Shown here one piece after another: positions 10,301-17,539 of a DNA stretch of 64,000 nt. A model generated the notes under the pieces. The model was not told the DNA's origin. It did not search any database and saw only the letters and a list, made by a program, of their open reading frames with translations. The first letter of the stretch is position 1. Each line of letters opens with the position of its first letter. Made by a program: the position numbers and the translations under genes. Origin of the DNA: Dyella amyloliquefaciens (GTDB lineage Bacteria; Pseudomonadota; Gammaproteobacteria; Xanthomonadales; Rhodanobacteraceae); the NCBI RefSeq assembly GCF_004296575.1, contig NZ_SAYT01000003.1:62001-126000 (forward strand). Reading direction: 5' to 3'.

Positions 10301-10378
10301 GGTGAATCGCTCTATGACAGGCGCATACAGGCGCGCACCGCCGGTGGTGCGAGCTTGACCGTAACGCGTCAGCCCTGA
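4349..10378 (+). CDS. yfhM: Alpha-2-macroglobulin family protease inhibitor (YfhM-like), membrane-anchored
   Basis: A very large 2009-residue protein of the bacterial alpha-2-macroglobulin family, which traps attacking proteases in the periplasm and is typically encoded beside pbpC. The thioester motif is present as CSEQ with C1512 (family form CxEQ), so this is the trap type carrying a reactive thioester. Macroglobulin domains with RGIYRPGDTFHVG and the KEFLPDRMKV segment precede it; a helical thioester domain follows (WNDLAAAW-like and YNTLSSAM repeats). A hydrophobic segment at residues 55-76 (ATLVAALVVVAGGWFGW) should anchor it in the inner membrane; there is no lipobox, unlike E. coli YfhM. 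An acidic linker rich in D/E/S lies near residues 570-610. ATG 4349 was chosen over an upstream in-frame ATG because it has an agggaag ribosome site and starts a typical hydrophobic N-terminus. Confidence 0.9.
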   Translation: MDLLRFLLLLPLRLLRGLLAGIALVLRPLLGQVSWSAPAWMPATGGWIRRRPVHATATLVAALVVVAGGWFGWQWYQNRPKPVEPSRITLSVDAPAITDYTQQPIVIHPLTVNFSGSAAPIEQVGKPVTSGVVMQPAAKGQWTWIDDHTLRFMPAEDWPVGRHYEVRFDTAKAFASHVLMADDHFAFDTAAFAAKAERGEFYQDPQDATAKKTILPVTFNYPVDTADFEKRIMVGLAQRGSRDVPLKYTVTYDQYKLHAWIHSQPLSLPRDESSVNYGIDKGVRSARGGDGVAEAIKAQIRVPGLYSLTIDGVDPTLVDNEKYEPEQVLVVNVGGAVRDSELAGLTKAWILPARKSGVDQGDDAPPYAWRTGEVGDAELRQAQPLKLELVPTENDYEAVQSFKYHAEPGQRIYVRIDKGLKSFGGYILGRPAAAVVTVPNYPKLLHFMADGSLLSISGSKRISVVSRNLPGLRMEIGRVLPDQLQHLVSLNQGSYTRPELSYAFSEDHIVERFEQKRSFPKGDPAKAHYEGIDLGQYLKEGKRGVFLLHLSSYDAVAEKKREDARKAAENEPQAAPRNDGTDAESDAEEGDQGEMSESDGNDGSVPADTRMIVVTDLGMLVKRSLDGSQDVFVQSIRTGQPVAGANVTVLAVNGQTLFSDTTSADGVVHFPTFKGLEREKQPTLYVVKKADDLSFLPIGGYSSYDRKLDFSRFDVGGERNAQNDGQLSAYLFSDRGIYRPGDTFHVGLIVRAASWTRSVVGIPLQAEIVDPRGMTVKQLPMSMDASGFGELAYAPAETAPTGTWTVNLYIVKDGKAGAQIGSTTVQVKEFLPDRMKVEARLAGQVSEGWVKPDQVKGIVDAMNLFGTPAANRRVEAALTLRPAWPAFRSWKDYHFYDPRRAKEGYEQPLQDGKTDDKGHAEFDLDLKKYADATYQLYFLAKAYEPEGGRSVAAAAQTLVSNNDWLVGYKSVDNLDYVNRDTPRSVHLVAIDHTAKAMALKELKARLVERRYISVLTRQDSGVYKYQSKLKEITVNEQALAIPAEGMDYALPTDKPGNYALVILRSSDGVEVNRVEYSVAGAANVSRSLDRNAELQLNLSKEDYAPGETVDIAIRAPYAGSGLITIERDKVYAHAWFHADTSSSVQHITVPASFEGNGYINVQYIRDPSSDEIFMSPLSYGVVPFSVNLDARRNDIKVESPAVVKPGETVTLKLSAPQPTRAVVFAVDEGILQVARYKLGDPLKFFFRKRMLEVGTSQILDLILPDFEKLMAMAAPGGDADAAIGRQLNPFKRKRDKPVAYWSGIVDVNGETELRYQVPDYFNGKLRVMAVAVSPERIGTFEGATTVRGDFVLSPNVPTTLAPGDEVEVSVGVANNLTGLGGKQVPVAVTLKTGPQLQVLGAPTQNVSLGEMHEGVVTFRVKATDKLGSGNLSFVAGYGDKSARQSVDVSVRPASAYRTQVDVGRVDAGSKVDQPGLRRMYSEYASRDAAISTIPVVLSSGLTTYLVNFQHYCSEQIVSSAMPRLVVSKWPQVKAFADALQPKLEGKTLSNDEALAQFLDVLHTRQNGQGGFGLWSATPDANPFVSTYAMHFLLEARERGITVPRDMFDAGNRYLHQLAADDTLDGLDLVRQRAYAVYLLTRQGNVTTNDLAAVQKRLQEAYPDQWRNDLAAAWLAASYQLLKQDKQAAQLMAGPQKLLERTAADKDYSYGYYYDPLIRDASTLYLLSKHFPERAKALSPRVMENLTWPLSHGWYNTLSSAMTMLALDTYATQAGGELDKLRIDEVHADGSVKSIASLQANLLQAGSWDAAVNRLRFTNGSGLPAWRVVSQGGYDRDVANKAIKDGLEITRDYTDVNGKAIDQVALGQEIDVHVKIRATGNDGVDDVAIVDLLPGGFEPVIQPPPAVTDQQSNGDTQEDAGGDSTVTPGEWRSPIGVGNATWRLEYADIREDRVVLYGEALPDVGEFVYRIKATNAGKFIVPPAYGESLYDRRIQARTAGGASLTVTRQP

Positions 10379-10383
10379 GGACA

Positions 10384-10415
10384 AGGGCGCGCCTTCTGGG
10401 AGGAAGGCGCGCCCT
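10384..10415 (+). other. Intercistronic hairpin between yfhM and pbpC
   Basis: A perfect 12-bp inverted repeat (agggcgcgcctt / aaggcgcgccct) with an 8-nt loop that itself contains gggagg. It fills nearly the whole 48-bp gap between the two genes. There is no U tract, so it looks like an mRNA-stabilising or attenuating element rather than a strong terminator. Confidence 0.6.
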
Positions 10416-10426
10416 CCGTATCGACC

Positions 10427-12820
10427 ATGCCCAAACGCGCCATTCTTCAACGCACCGGACGCGGCCTGCTGCGCGGGTTGCAGCGCTGGCAGAACTGGCT
10501 GGTGGGCGGTGCGCTGATCGCTGCCGTGCTGCTGGGTTTTCGTTATTGGCCGCACAAGCCGCTGCGTGAGTGGCTACCGTCATCGACGGCGGTCTATGAC
10601 GCGCGCGGCCGCCTGATGCGACTGACGCTCGCCAGCGATGAGCGCTATCGACTATGGGTGCCGCTCAAGGACGTTTCCCCCGCATTGGTCGAAGGCGTGC
10701 TGCTGCATGAGGATCGCTGGTATCGCTGGCATCCGGGCTTCAACCCGTATGGCCTGGTGCGCGGTGCGTGGGTGACCTATGTAAGCCATGGCAATCGCCA
10801 GGGCGGTTCCACCGTCACCATGCAGCTGGCGCGTCTGTTGTGGAGGCTCAATACACGATCGCCCTGGGGCAAGCTGCAGCAGGTCACGCGTGCCGTACAG
10901 CTGGAGCTGTTCTATTCCAAAGACCAGATTCTCGAGGCGTATCTCAACTATGCGCCTTACGGACGCAATGTCGAGGGCGTCGGTGCGGCGAGCGTGGCGT
11001 ACTTCGACAAAGCGGCCAGCGCGCTCAGCTTGCCGGAAGCGCTGACGCTCGCCGTGATTCCGCAGGATCCCTCGCGTCGCCTGCAAGCCAGCGAGGGTTC
11101 TGCCGAAGTGATCGGAAAGCGGCTCGAGACCTCGCGCAATCGCCTCTACGCGCGCTGGAAGGCTATGCATCCGCAGGATGCCGCGTTGCAATCCTTGTTC
11201 GCCTTGCCATTGCGGTTGCGCCCGTTGTCCCGGCTGCCGTTCGAGGCACCGCACGCTGTTGACCAGATACTCGCAGCGCGTCGCGTCGGCACGCTTGGGG
11301 AGGACAGTCGCGTCGTCAGCACCCTGGATATGGATCTGCAGCATGTGCTTGAGCGCCAGGTTGCCCTCTATATACAGCGCAACGATGCGCGCGGTATCCG
11401 CAACGCAGCGGCCCTGCTGGTCGACACGCGTGACATGGGCATCAAGGCGCTGGTGGGATCGGCCAACTATCGCGACGCCGGCATCCAGGGCCAGGTCAAC
11501 GGCACGCTGGCCAAGCGTTCGCCGGGGTCGACGCTCAAGCCCTTCATCTATGGTCTTGGTTTCGACGAGGGCGTGCTGCATCCACAGACAGTGCTGCGCG
11601 ATGTGCCCACGGCCTTCGGCCCGTATACGCCGGAAAACTTCGATGGTCATTTCCTGGGGCCGGTAACCGCCACTGAAGCCCTCGTGCGCAGTCGCAACAT
11701 CCCTGCCGTGTGGGTGGCCTCTCAGCTGCAACAGCCGAGCCTTTATCAGTTCCTTCGCGATGCAGGCATCAGCCGCATGGCCAGCGAGAAGCACTACGGG
11801 CTCGCGCTCGTGCTGGGTGGCGGCGAGGTGACCATGCAGGAGCTGGCGAGCCTGTACGCCATGCTCGCCAATCGTGGCGAACTGCGTCCGCTGCGGCTGC
11901 TTGAGAGCGAGCCGAAAACCTCGGGAACGCGACTGCTCAGCGATGAATCCAGCTTCATGGTGATGGACATGTTGCGCCAGAACCCGCGGCCCGACGAAAC
12001 GACGGGCGCCCAGCCGGGACGGCTTCCGGTGTACTGGAAGACGGGTACATCGTGGGGATTCCGCGATGCGTGGACGGCCGGCAGCTTCGGCCCGTACGTG
12101 CTGGTCGTGTGGGTCGGCAACTTCGATGGCAGCAGCAACCAGGCTTTTGTCGGCGTGGAGGCGGCAGCACCGCTGTTCTTCCAGATGGTCGACGCCTTGC
12201 AGGCAGCCCGGCCACACATGGTCGAACCGCTGCGGCATATGCCGGCGAACCTGCGTCGGGTCGAAATCTGCCTGGCCAGCGGCGATCTGCCAAACCAGTG
12301 GTGCCCGCAGCGCGGCATGACCTGGTTCATCCCGGGCAAGTCGCCGATCCGCGTCAGTCAGGTGCACCGACCGGTGGTGATCGACGATGCGACCGGCCAG
12401 CCGGCCTGTCCTCCCTATATGGGCAAGCGAACGCACGTGGAGGTCTACGAGTTCTGGCCGTCAGAGCTGCAGCGAGTATTCGTTCAAGCCGGCATTCCTC
12501 GCCGCACGCCGCCGCGTAACGATGCATGCGGTGATGCAGGAGTCGATGGAGAACCACCCGCCATTACCTCGCCATTGCGCGGCAGCATCTACGCAATGCG
12601 CCTGAAGCGCACTGGAGACGATCGCATTGCCTTCTCGGCCAATACAGATGCGTCGGTGCGCGAGATGTACTGGTTCGTCAACGATGCCTATGTCGGGCGC
12701 AGTGCCCCGGGTGAGCCGTTGTTCTGGCAGCCGGCCGCGGCTGGCAACTATGAGGTTCGCGTAGTGGATGATCGTGGTCGCAGCGATGCGCGTCCCTTGG
12801 GCGTCAGCGTGGTGGACTAG
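10427..12820 (+). CDS. pbpC: Penicillin-binding protein 1C (bifunctional class A PBP)
   Basis: A 797-residue peptidoglycan synthase. A short cytoplasmic N-terminus and one membrane segment (LIAAVLLGFRYW, near residue 30) are followed by a GT51 transglycosylase domain with catalytic glutamate E95 in HEDRWYRWHPG and the GGSTVTMQLARLL motif. The transpeptidase domain has SxxK at S368 (SPGSTLKPF), an SRN-type triad (RSRNIPAVW) and KTGTS at K538. A C-terminal extension beyond residue 690 corresponds to the PBP1C-specific C-terminal domain. Proximity to the alpha-2-macroglobulin gene is the classical pairing: the inhibitor is thought to guard the periplasm while PBP1C repairs the wall. Confidence 0.93.
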   Translation: MPKRAILQRTGRGLLRGLQRWQNWLVGGALIAAVLLGFRYWPHKPLREWLPSSTAVYDARGRLMRLTLASDERYRLWVPLKDVSPALVEGVLLHEDRWYRWHPGFNPYGLVRGAWVTYVSHGNRQGGSTVTMQLARLLWRLNTRSPWGKLQQVTRAVQLELFYSKDQILEAYLNYAPYGRNVEGVGAASVAYFDKAASALSLPEALTLAVIPQDPSRRLQASEGSAEVIGKRLETSRNRLYARWKAMHPQDAALQSLFALPLRLRPLSRLPFEAPHAVDQILAARRVGTLGEDSRVVSTLDMDLQHVLERQVALYIQRNDARGIRNAAALLVDTRDMGIKALVGSANYRDAGIQGQVNGTLAKRSPGSTLKPFIYGLGFDEGVLHPQTVLRDVPTAFGPYTPENFDGHFLGPVTATEALVRSRNIPAVWVASQLQQPSLYQFLRDAGISRMASEKHYGLALVLGGGEVTMQELASLYAMLANRGELRPLRLLESEPKTSGTRLLSDESSFMVMDMLRQNPRPDETTGAQPGRLPVYWKTGTSWGFRDAWTAGSFGPYVLVVWVGNFDGSSNQAFVGVEAAAPLFFQMVDALQAARPHMVEPLRHMPANLRRVEICLASGDLPNQWCPQRGMTWFIPGKSPIRVSQVHRPVVIDDATGQPACPPYMGKRTHVEVYEFWPSELQRVFVQAGIPRRTPPRNDACGDAGVDGEPPAITSPLRGSIYAMRLKRTGDDRIAFSANTDASVREMYWFVNDAYVGRSAPGEPLFWQPAAAGNYEVRVVDDRGRSDARPLGVSVVD

Positions 12821-12907
12821 CGTCAATCTGTGCCATGCGTCATGTCGCGGTGGCGCCGGGAGGCTGCGTTAGACTGACTGCTTCCCCGAGACAAGTGCAG
12901 CCATCGC

Positions 12908-14197
12908 ATGACTTCGTCACCGGCACCATCGTATTACCGCGCCACGGCCACTCCGTATGAGCCGTACGCACCCTTGCAGGGCAAGGTCGATGCGCGGGTC
13001 GCCATCATCGGTGGCGGTTTCGCCGGCCTGCATACGGCGCTGGGTCTTGCCGAACGTGGCGTGCGCGACGTCGTGTTGCTGGAGCGCGAGAAGATAGGCT
13101 TCGGGGCGTCGGGTCGAAACGGCGGTTTTGTCTTCGGCGGCTATTCGCTGGGCGAGCAGTCCTTGCTCGACCAGCGCGGTGAAGCGAAGGCCCAGGCGTT
13201 GTTCGGCTTGACCACGCAGGCGGTGGATCGCATTCGCAGCCTGACGCAGCGTTATGCCATTCCCTGCGATGTGGTGGATGAGGGTGTCATCTGGGCCAAC
13301 TGGTTCCGCGATCCGAATGTGCTGCGTCAACGGCAGGAGCTGCTGGCCAAACACTATGGCGTGTCCTGGGACTGGATGCCGCAGCATGAACTGCGCGCAC
13401 GCATTCATACCACGCGCTACTACGACGGATTGTATGAGCGGCACGCGTTGCACCTGCATCCGCTGAATTTTGCCATCGGCCTTGCAGGTGCGGCGGCATC
13501 GAATGGCGTACGCATCCACGAGAACACCGACGCCTGGCAACTCAAGCGCGATGGACTGCGTTGGCGCGTGGAGACCGCACAGGGTGCCGTGCATGCCGAC
13601 CAGGTCGTGCTGGCGTGCGGAGGGTATCTGGCAGGGCTGCGCCGGCAGGTGGACAGGGCGATCCTTCCCATTGCCACCTACGTAATGGTGACGGAGCCGC
13701 TCGGCGATCGCATGGCTGATATCCTGGAGACGCGTTCGGCGGTCTACGACACGCGTTTTGCGTTCGACTATTACCGTCCGCTTCCCGATGGGCGATTGTT
13801 GTGGGGTGGACGCATCTCGGTACGCGACCGTTCGCCGAAGTCCGTGCAGCGCCTGCTGATGGCCGACCTGTTGCGTGTGTTTCCCCAATTGAAGGGCGTA
13901 CGCGTCGACTACGCATGGTCGGGCCTGATGAGTTATGCGCGTCACCAGATGCCACAGATCGGGAACACGCCCGATGGCCTTTGGTGGGCGCAGGCGTTTG
14001 GCGGGCACGGGCTGGCACCGACCTGCGCCGCCGGTGAACTGCTGGCATCCGCATTGGCGGAGGGCGATGATCGCTGGAAGCAGTTCGCCGACTACGGCCT
14101 GGATCGCACCTATCGCCCGTTCGGCTATCTCGGTGCGCAGGGCAGTTATTGGTGGCAGCAGGGCAAGGACTGGTTCAAGACGAGGTTGGAAGGATGA
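12908..14197 (+). CDS. FAD-dependent amine oxidase of the DAO/PuuB (OrdL) type
   Basis: A 429-residue flavoprotein. The dinucleotide-binding motif [19 protein letters not shown] is near residue 30 and is followed by the acidic ribose contact in [17 protein letters not shown], a segment typical of gamma-glutamylputrescine oxidase and sarcosine-oxidase-like enzymes. C-terminal [14 protein letters not shown] and [12 protein letters not shown] match the FAD-binding tail of the family. It likely oxidises a secondary or primary amine, producing H2O2; the substrate cannot be deduced. Agmatine/putrescine genes lie 17 kb away, so a polyamine link is only a possibility. The stop overlaps the start of the following tRNA-binding gene (ATGA), indicating coupling. 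Confidence 0.8.
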   Translation: MTSSPAPSYYRATATPYEPYAPLQGKVDARVAIIGGGFAGLHTALGLAERGVRDVVLLEREKIGFGASGRNGGFVFGGYSLGEQSLLDQRGEAKAQALFGLTTQAVDRIRSLTQRYAIPCDVVDEGVIWANWFRDPNVLRQRQELLAKHYGVSWDWMPQHELRARIHTTRYYDGLYERHALHLHPLNFAIGLAGAAASNGVRIHENTDAWQLKRDGLRWRVETAQGAVHADQVVLACGGYLAGLRRQVDRAILPIATYVMVTEPLGDRMADILETRSAVYDTRFAFDYYRPLPDGRLLWGGRISVRDRSPKSVQRLLMADLLRVFPQLKGVRVDYAWSGLMSYARHQMPQIGNTPDGLWWAQAFGGHGLAPTCAAGELLASALAEGDDRWKQFADYGLDRTYRPFGYLGAQGSYWWQQGKDWFKTRLEG

Positions 14198-14544
14198 GCG
14201 AGACGACGATCCCGACGGAAATCAGCTGGGCCGACTTCGAGAAGGTCTGCCTGGTGGCTGGCACGGTAACGCGTGTCGAAGCTTTTCCGGAGGCGCGCAA
14301 GCCGGCCTGGAAAGTGTGGGTCGATTTCGGTCCCTACGGCGAGAAGAAGACCAGCGCCCAGATCGCGCAGCTGTATCGCGCCGAGGACCTGGTAGGGCGC
14401 CAGATCGTGGGGGTGATCAATTTCCCCGAGAAGCAGATCGGCCCATTCCGCTCGCAGTTCCTGTTGACCGGTTTCCCTACCGATGGCGGCGTGGTCATCA
14501 CCGCCATCGAGCGACCCGTGCCCAACGGTACCCGGCTGGCCTGA
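14194..14544 (+). CDS. CsaA-like tRNA-binding domain protein
   Basis: A 116-residue stand-alone tRNA-binding (OB-fold) domain as in CsaA, MetRS C-termini and Trbp111. Visible features are [37 protein letters not shown] and [18 protein letters not shown]-type segments (here [13 protein letters not shown]). CsaA proteins bind tRNA and were proposed to act as export-related chaperones. The start at 14194 overlaps the stop of the oxidoreductase by 4 bp. Its own stop abuts the stop codon of the convergent MFS gene exactly, the two sharing the palindrome TGATCA with no spacer. Confidence 0.88.
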   Translation: MSETTIPTEISWADFEKVCLVAGTVTRVEAFPEARKPAWKVWVDFGPYGEKKTSAQIAQLYRAEDLVGRQIVGVINFPEKQIGPFRSQFLLTGFPTDGGVVITAIERPVPNGTRLA

Positions 14545-15819
14545 TCAGCCCAGCGCAGGTACCAGCTCCACGCGGGGACGCCGGCGGATAAGCAAGGCGA
14601 TCACCGCGGCGATCACACCGCTCGCACCCGCAATCACGAACGGCTGCAGGTAGCTGCCACCCTGGGTGCGCATGAAGCCGGCGAGGAACGCGGCGCTCGC
14701 TGCACCTATCTGATGACCCGCCGCGACCCAGCCGAACACCACCGGTGCATCGCGGTCGCCGAAGGCTTCGGCGGCAAGACGCAGCGTCGGCGGTACCGTG
14801 GCGATCCAGTCCAGGCCGTAGAACACGCCGAACAGCGACAGGCTGTAGAACGAGAAGTCGGAGTAGGGCAGCCAGATCAGCGAGAGACCGCGCAGCGCGT
14901 AGTACATGAAGAGCAGCTTGCGCGGGTCGTAGCGATCGGTGAGCCAGCCCGACATCGTGGTGCCGATCAGGTCGAACGCGCCCATCATCGCGAGCAGGCC
15001 GGCCGCACGCACCTCGGGGATGCCGTGGTCGCCACACATTGCGATGAAGTGCGTGCCGATGAGGCCGTTGGTAGTGAATCCACAGATGAAGAACGTCGCG
15101 AACAGCAACCAGAACGTGCGCTGCTTCGCCGCTGTCACCAGCGTGCCGAGTGCGATCGACAACAGGTTGCGGCGCGGCGGTTCGATGGCCTCGTCTTCGG
15201 TGGCGCCATAAGGACGCAAGCCGATATCGGAAGGGCGTTCCGGCAGCAGCCACCAGGCGAGCGGGATCAGCAAGGCGCAGCCCGCCGCCACCGTCCACAC
15301 CACGGGACGCCAGCCGCCGTGGTCGGCAATCGCCGCCAGGGCCGGCAGGAAGGCCAGGGTGCCCGTGGCGGTGCTGGCGGTAAGCAGCCCCATCATCAGG
15401 CCGCGGTGGGTGACGAACCAGCGATTCACCACGGTGGCGCCAAGCACGATGGCCACGCACCCCGAGCCGATGCCGGAAAAGATGCCCCAGCTCACCAGCA
15501 GGTGCCAGGGCTGGCTCATCCAGGCGCTGGCCGAAATCGATGCGGTCATCAGCGCCAGCGCACCGATCAGCGTGCGCCGGACGCCCACGGCCTGCATCAG
15601 TGCGGCGGCGAACGGACCCACCATGCCGTACAGGAAGATGCCCACGGCGGCGGACAGTGAGATGGTGTCGCGGCTCCAGCCAAAGGCCTGGCCCAGGGGG
15701 AGGATCAGCACGCCAGGTGCGGCGCGTACGCCGGCGGCGGCAAGCAGGGCGAGAAAGATCACGCCGGCAACGACAAAGGCGTACTTCTGGCCGAAGGGAC
15801 GGGTGCGCTGTATAGTCAT
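14545..15819 (-). CDS. MFS transporter, OFA/monocarboxylate-like
   Basis: A 424-residue 12-helix major facilitator. Segments such as GVRAAPGVLILPLGQAFGWSR, SGIGSGCVAIVLGATVVNRW and the cytosolic loop LTDRYDPRKLLFMYYALRG are typical of the OFA/monocarboxylate-type MFS. The start at 15819 was chosen over an in-frame ATG at 15852. The upstream ATG lies inside the -10 hexamer of a strong predicted promoter (15848-15877), so it would not be transcribed. The leader is then about 20 nt, contains one TetR operator and lacks a clear Shine-Dalgarno site. The divergent tetR gene and twin operators make this a locally repressed pump; the substrate is unknown. Confidence 0.85.
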   Translation of the reverse strand: MTIQRTRPFGQKYAFVVAGVIFLALLAAAGVRAAPGVLILPLGQAFGWSRDTISLSAAVGIFLYGMVGPFAAALMQAVGVRRTLIGALALMTASISASAWMSQPWHLLVSWGIFSGIGSGCVAIVLGATVVNRWFVTHRGLMMGLLTASTATGTLAFLPALAAIADHGGWRPVVWTVAAGCALLIPLAWWLLPERPSDIGLRPYGATEDEAIEPPRRNLLSIALGTLVTAAKQRTFWLLFATFFICGFTTNGLIGTHFIAMCGDHGIPEVRAAGLLAMMGAFDLIGTTMSGWLTDRYDPRKLLFMYYALRGLSLIWLPYSDFSFYSLSLFGVFYGLDWIATVPPTLRLAAEAFGDRDAPVVFGWVAAGHQIGAASAAFLAGFMRTQGGSYLQPFVIAGASGVIAAVIALLIRRRPRVELVPALG

Positions 15820-15821
15820 GT

Positions 15822-15833
15822 TACCGACCGGTA
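15822..15833. promoter_or_regulatory. TetR operator 1 (TACCG-N2-CGGTA)
   Basis: Inverted repeat TACCGACCGGTA immediately upstream of the MFS start and downstream of its predicted transcription start. It has the same half-sites as operator 2, with centres 34 bp apart, about three helical turns. Confidence 0.75.
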
Positions 15834-15847
15834 CGTTTGGTCTGCGG

Positions 15848-15877
15848 ATCATACGTACCGATCGGTAACATAGTCAA
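15848..15877 (-). promoter_or_regulatory. Sigma-70 promoter of the MFS gene
   Basis: On the minus strand, TTGACT (15877-15872) and TATGAT (15853-15848) are separated by 18 bp, close to consensus. The spacer contains the perfect palindrome TACCGATCGGTA (operator 2), so repressor binding would directly block RNA polymerase. The predicted transcription start is near 15841. Confidence 0.75.
15856..15867. promoter_or_regulatory. TetR operator 2 (perfect palindrome)
   Basis: TACCGATCGGTA is a perfect 12-bp palindrome inside the spacer of the MFS promoter and 22 bp upstream of the tetR start codon. It is placed to repress both divergent transcripts. Confidence 0.78.
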
Positions 15878-15888
15878 CCGTGACTGCC

Positions 15889-16500
15889 ATGCCGACCAAA
15901 CGTACCGAACCCTCCGCGCCCGTCCCGCCGGACGACGCCAAGCCCAAGGCCGCCGAGCGCATTCGCCGGACGGCCCGCGAACTGTTCTATCGCGAAGGCA
16001 TTCGCGCCATCGGCGTGGAGGAGATCGTCACGCGCGCCGGCGTCACCAAGCCCAGTCTCTACCGCAGCTATGCGTCCAAGGACGAACTTGCGGCCGAATA
16101 CCTGCGCGACTATGAACTCGCTTTCTGGAAGGTCTTCGAAGCGGGTGACGAGAATCATCCTGGCGATGCGCGTGCACAGTTGATGGCGTATTTCGAAGGC
16201 TTGGCGCATCGCGCGACGCAGGCCGGCTATCGGGGCTGCGGGCTCACCAACGCTGTCGTGGAATATCCCGGCGACGAGCATCCTGCGCGCAAGGTGGCGC
16301 AAGCGCACAAGCGCAAGCTGCGCGCACGCCTGGTAACGATGTGCGCGTCGATGGGCGCGAAATTACCCGAGCAATTGGCCGACGGTTTGCTGTTGTTGCT
16401 GGAGGGCACCTTTGCTTCCGGCCAGCTGTTCGGCAAGCAGGGGCCGGCACGTTCGCTGGTGGCGGTGGCGGAGCAGCTTATCGACGCATCGTTGCGTTGA
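15889..16500 (+). CDS. TetR/AcrR-family transcriptional regulator
   Basis: A 203-residue repressor. The N-terminal helix-turn-helix reads ARELFYREGIRAIGVEEI and VTKPSLYRSYASKDELAAEYL, typical TetR_N. The C-terminal ligand domain (YFEGLAHRATQAGYRGCGLTN) resembles the group of YxaF/LmrA-like regulators. A GTG at 15880 is an alternative start three codons upstream; ATG 15889 is preferred. It diverges from the MFS gene with two operators between them, so it most likely represses itself and the pump and is released by the pump's substrate. Its stop is 12 bp from the convergent MBL gene. Confidence 0.88.
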   Translation: MPTKRTEPSAPVPPDDAKPKAAERIRRTARELFYREGIRAIGVEEIVTRAGVTKPSLYRSYASKDELAAEYLRDYELAFWKVFEAGDENHPGDARAQLMAYFEGLAHRATQAGYRGCGLTNAVVEYPGDEHPARKVAQAHKRKLRARLVTMCASMGAKLPEQLADGLLLLLEGTFASGQLFGKQGPARSLVAVAEQLIDASLR

Positions 16501-16512
16501 TCCGGCCTGCGG

Positions 16513-17460
16513 TCAGGGCGCGCGTTTCTGCGCGTTGTCCAGCCACACGCCCAGGCCCTGGGCATTGAGCTCGATATCCATGCCAATGAGTTCCAGCAGG
16601 TCGTCGCGGTTGCCCTGCCAACCGTGCGCCCAGGCGCGGGCGCCGTAGAGCCCGGTCAGCTCCTCCTTCATGGCTGCGTGACGCTGCGAAGGCTCCGGAT
16701 GGTCGTGCTGGGCCGCTTCCGCGATCGCCACCATCGCGTCGATCTGCGCATGCAGATCATGGCCGAGGCGCTCGACACCTTCGACGCGGTTGTAGTGCGT
16801 GAGGTACATCGCGGCGGGCTTCAAGGCGACCAATCGATCGATGGACGCATGAAGCGCCTGCGGATCGAATTGCACCGGCGAGGTGGTGGGCAGGATGAAG
16901 GGGCCATTGGCGGTGTCGAACTCGCGATAGGAAAGCCCGAACACGTCGCCGGTGAAGCACACGCGCGCGCGTTCGTCGTACACCGTGAGGTGGTGGCGGG
17001 CATGGCCCGGTGTATCCAGGCAACGCAGCACGCGGCCCGAGAGGTCCACTTCATACCCGTCCGGAGCTTCGATCACGCGCTCGGCAGGTATCGGGCGAAG
17101 CCGGCCATAGGTCTCTTCCATCACCGATTCGCCGTAGACCGCGCTGGCACCCGCCCATAACTGGCTCGGATCGATCATGTGGCGTGCGCCACGTGGATGC
17201 ACCACCAGTTTCGCGTTCGGCAAGTGCGCGATCAGTTCACCCGCGCCACCGGCGTGGTCGAGATGGACGTGAGTGAGGATGAGCCAGTCGACATCGGCGG
17301 GAGACAGTCCCGCGTCGCGCAGGCCATCGAGCATGCGCGGGACGGCGTAGTTGGTACCGCAATCGATGAATGCGCCGCGGCCGTTCTCCACGATGAGATA
17401 GGCCGCGTCGAAGTGAGGTCGTACGAAACCCGTGTCGATGGTGTGGATGCCGTGGTTCAT
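16513..17460 (-). CDS. MBL-fold metallo-hydrolase
   Basis: A 315-residue metallo-beta-lactamase-fold enzyme. The zinc motif HxHxDH is seen as LTHVHLDHAGG; further ligands are in CLDTPGHARHHLTVYDE and FTGDVFG. C-terminal helices with HYNRVEG and HDLHAQIDAMVAIA follow. The ORF is open for 38 further residues upstream, but that stretch is unlike a protein N-terminus; ATG 17460 begins MNHGIHTIDTGF, the usual start of a first beta strand. The family hydrolyses thioesters, lactones or phosphoesters; the substrate is unknown. It runs in the same direction as the pirin gene upstream, 79 bp apart. Confidence 0.82.
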   Translation of the reverse strand: MNHGIHTIDTGFVRPHFDAAYLIVENGRGAFIDCGTNYAVPRMLDGLRDAGLSPADVDWLILTHVHLDHAGGAGELIAHLPNAKLVVHPRGARHMIDPSQLWAGASAVYGESVMEETYGRLRPIPAERVIEAPDGYEVDLSGRVLRCLDTPGHARHHLTVYDERARVCFTGDVFGLSYREFDTANGPFILPTTSPVQFDPQALHASIDRLVALKPAAMYLTHYNRVEGVERLGHDLHAQIDAMVAIAEAAQHDHPEPSQRHAAMKEELTGLYGARAWAHGWQGNRDDLLELIGMDIELNAQGLGVWLDNAQKRAP

Positions 17461-17539
17461 CGCCAACCTCGCGCTGAGTGGATCAGGCGAGGTTAGCAAG
17501 CCCGGCGGGGCAGGGCACTCCCACCTTGGTCGAGAACGC

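Noticed and set aside
7985-10555. 856-residue minus-strand ORF opposite the alpha-2-macroglobulin gene
   Set aside because: Shadow frame produced by high GC; Arg/His-rich without structure.
15820-15852. N-terminal extension of the MFS protein to ATG 15852
   Set aside because: That ATG is inside the predicted -10 hexamer and operator region, upstream of the likely transcript start.
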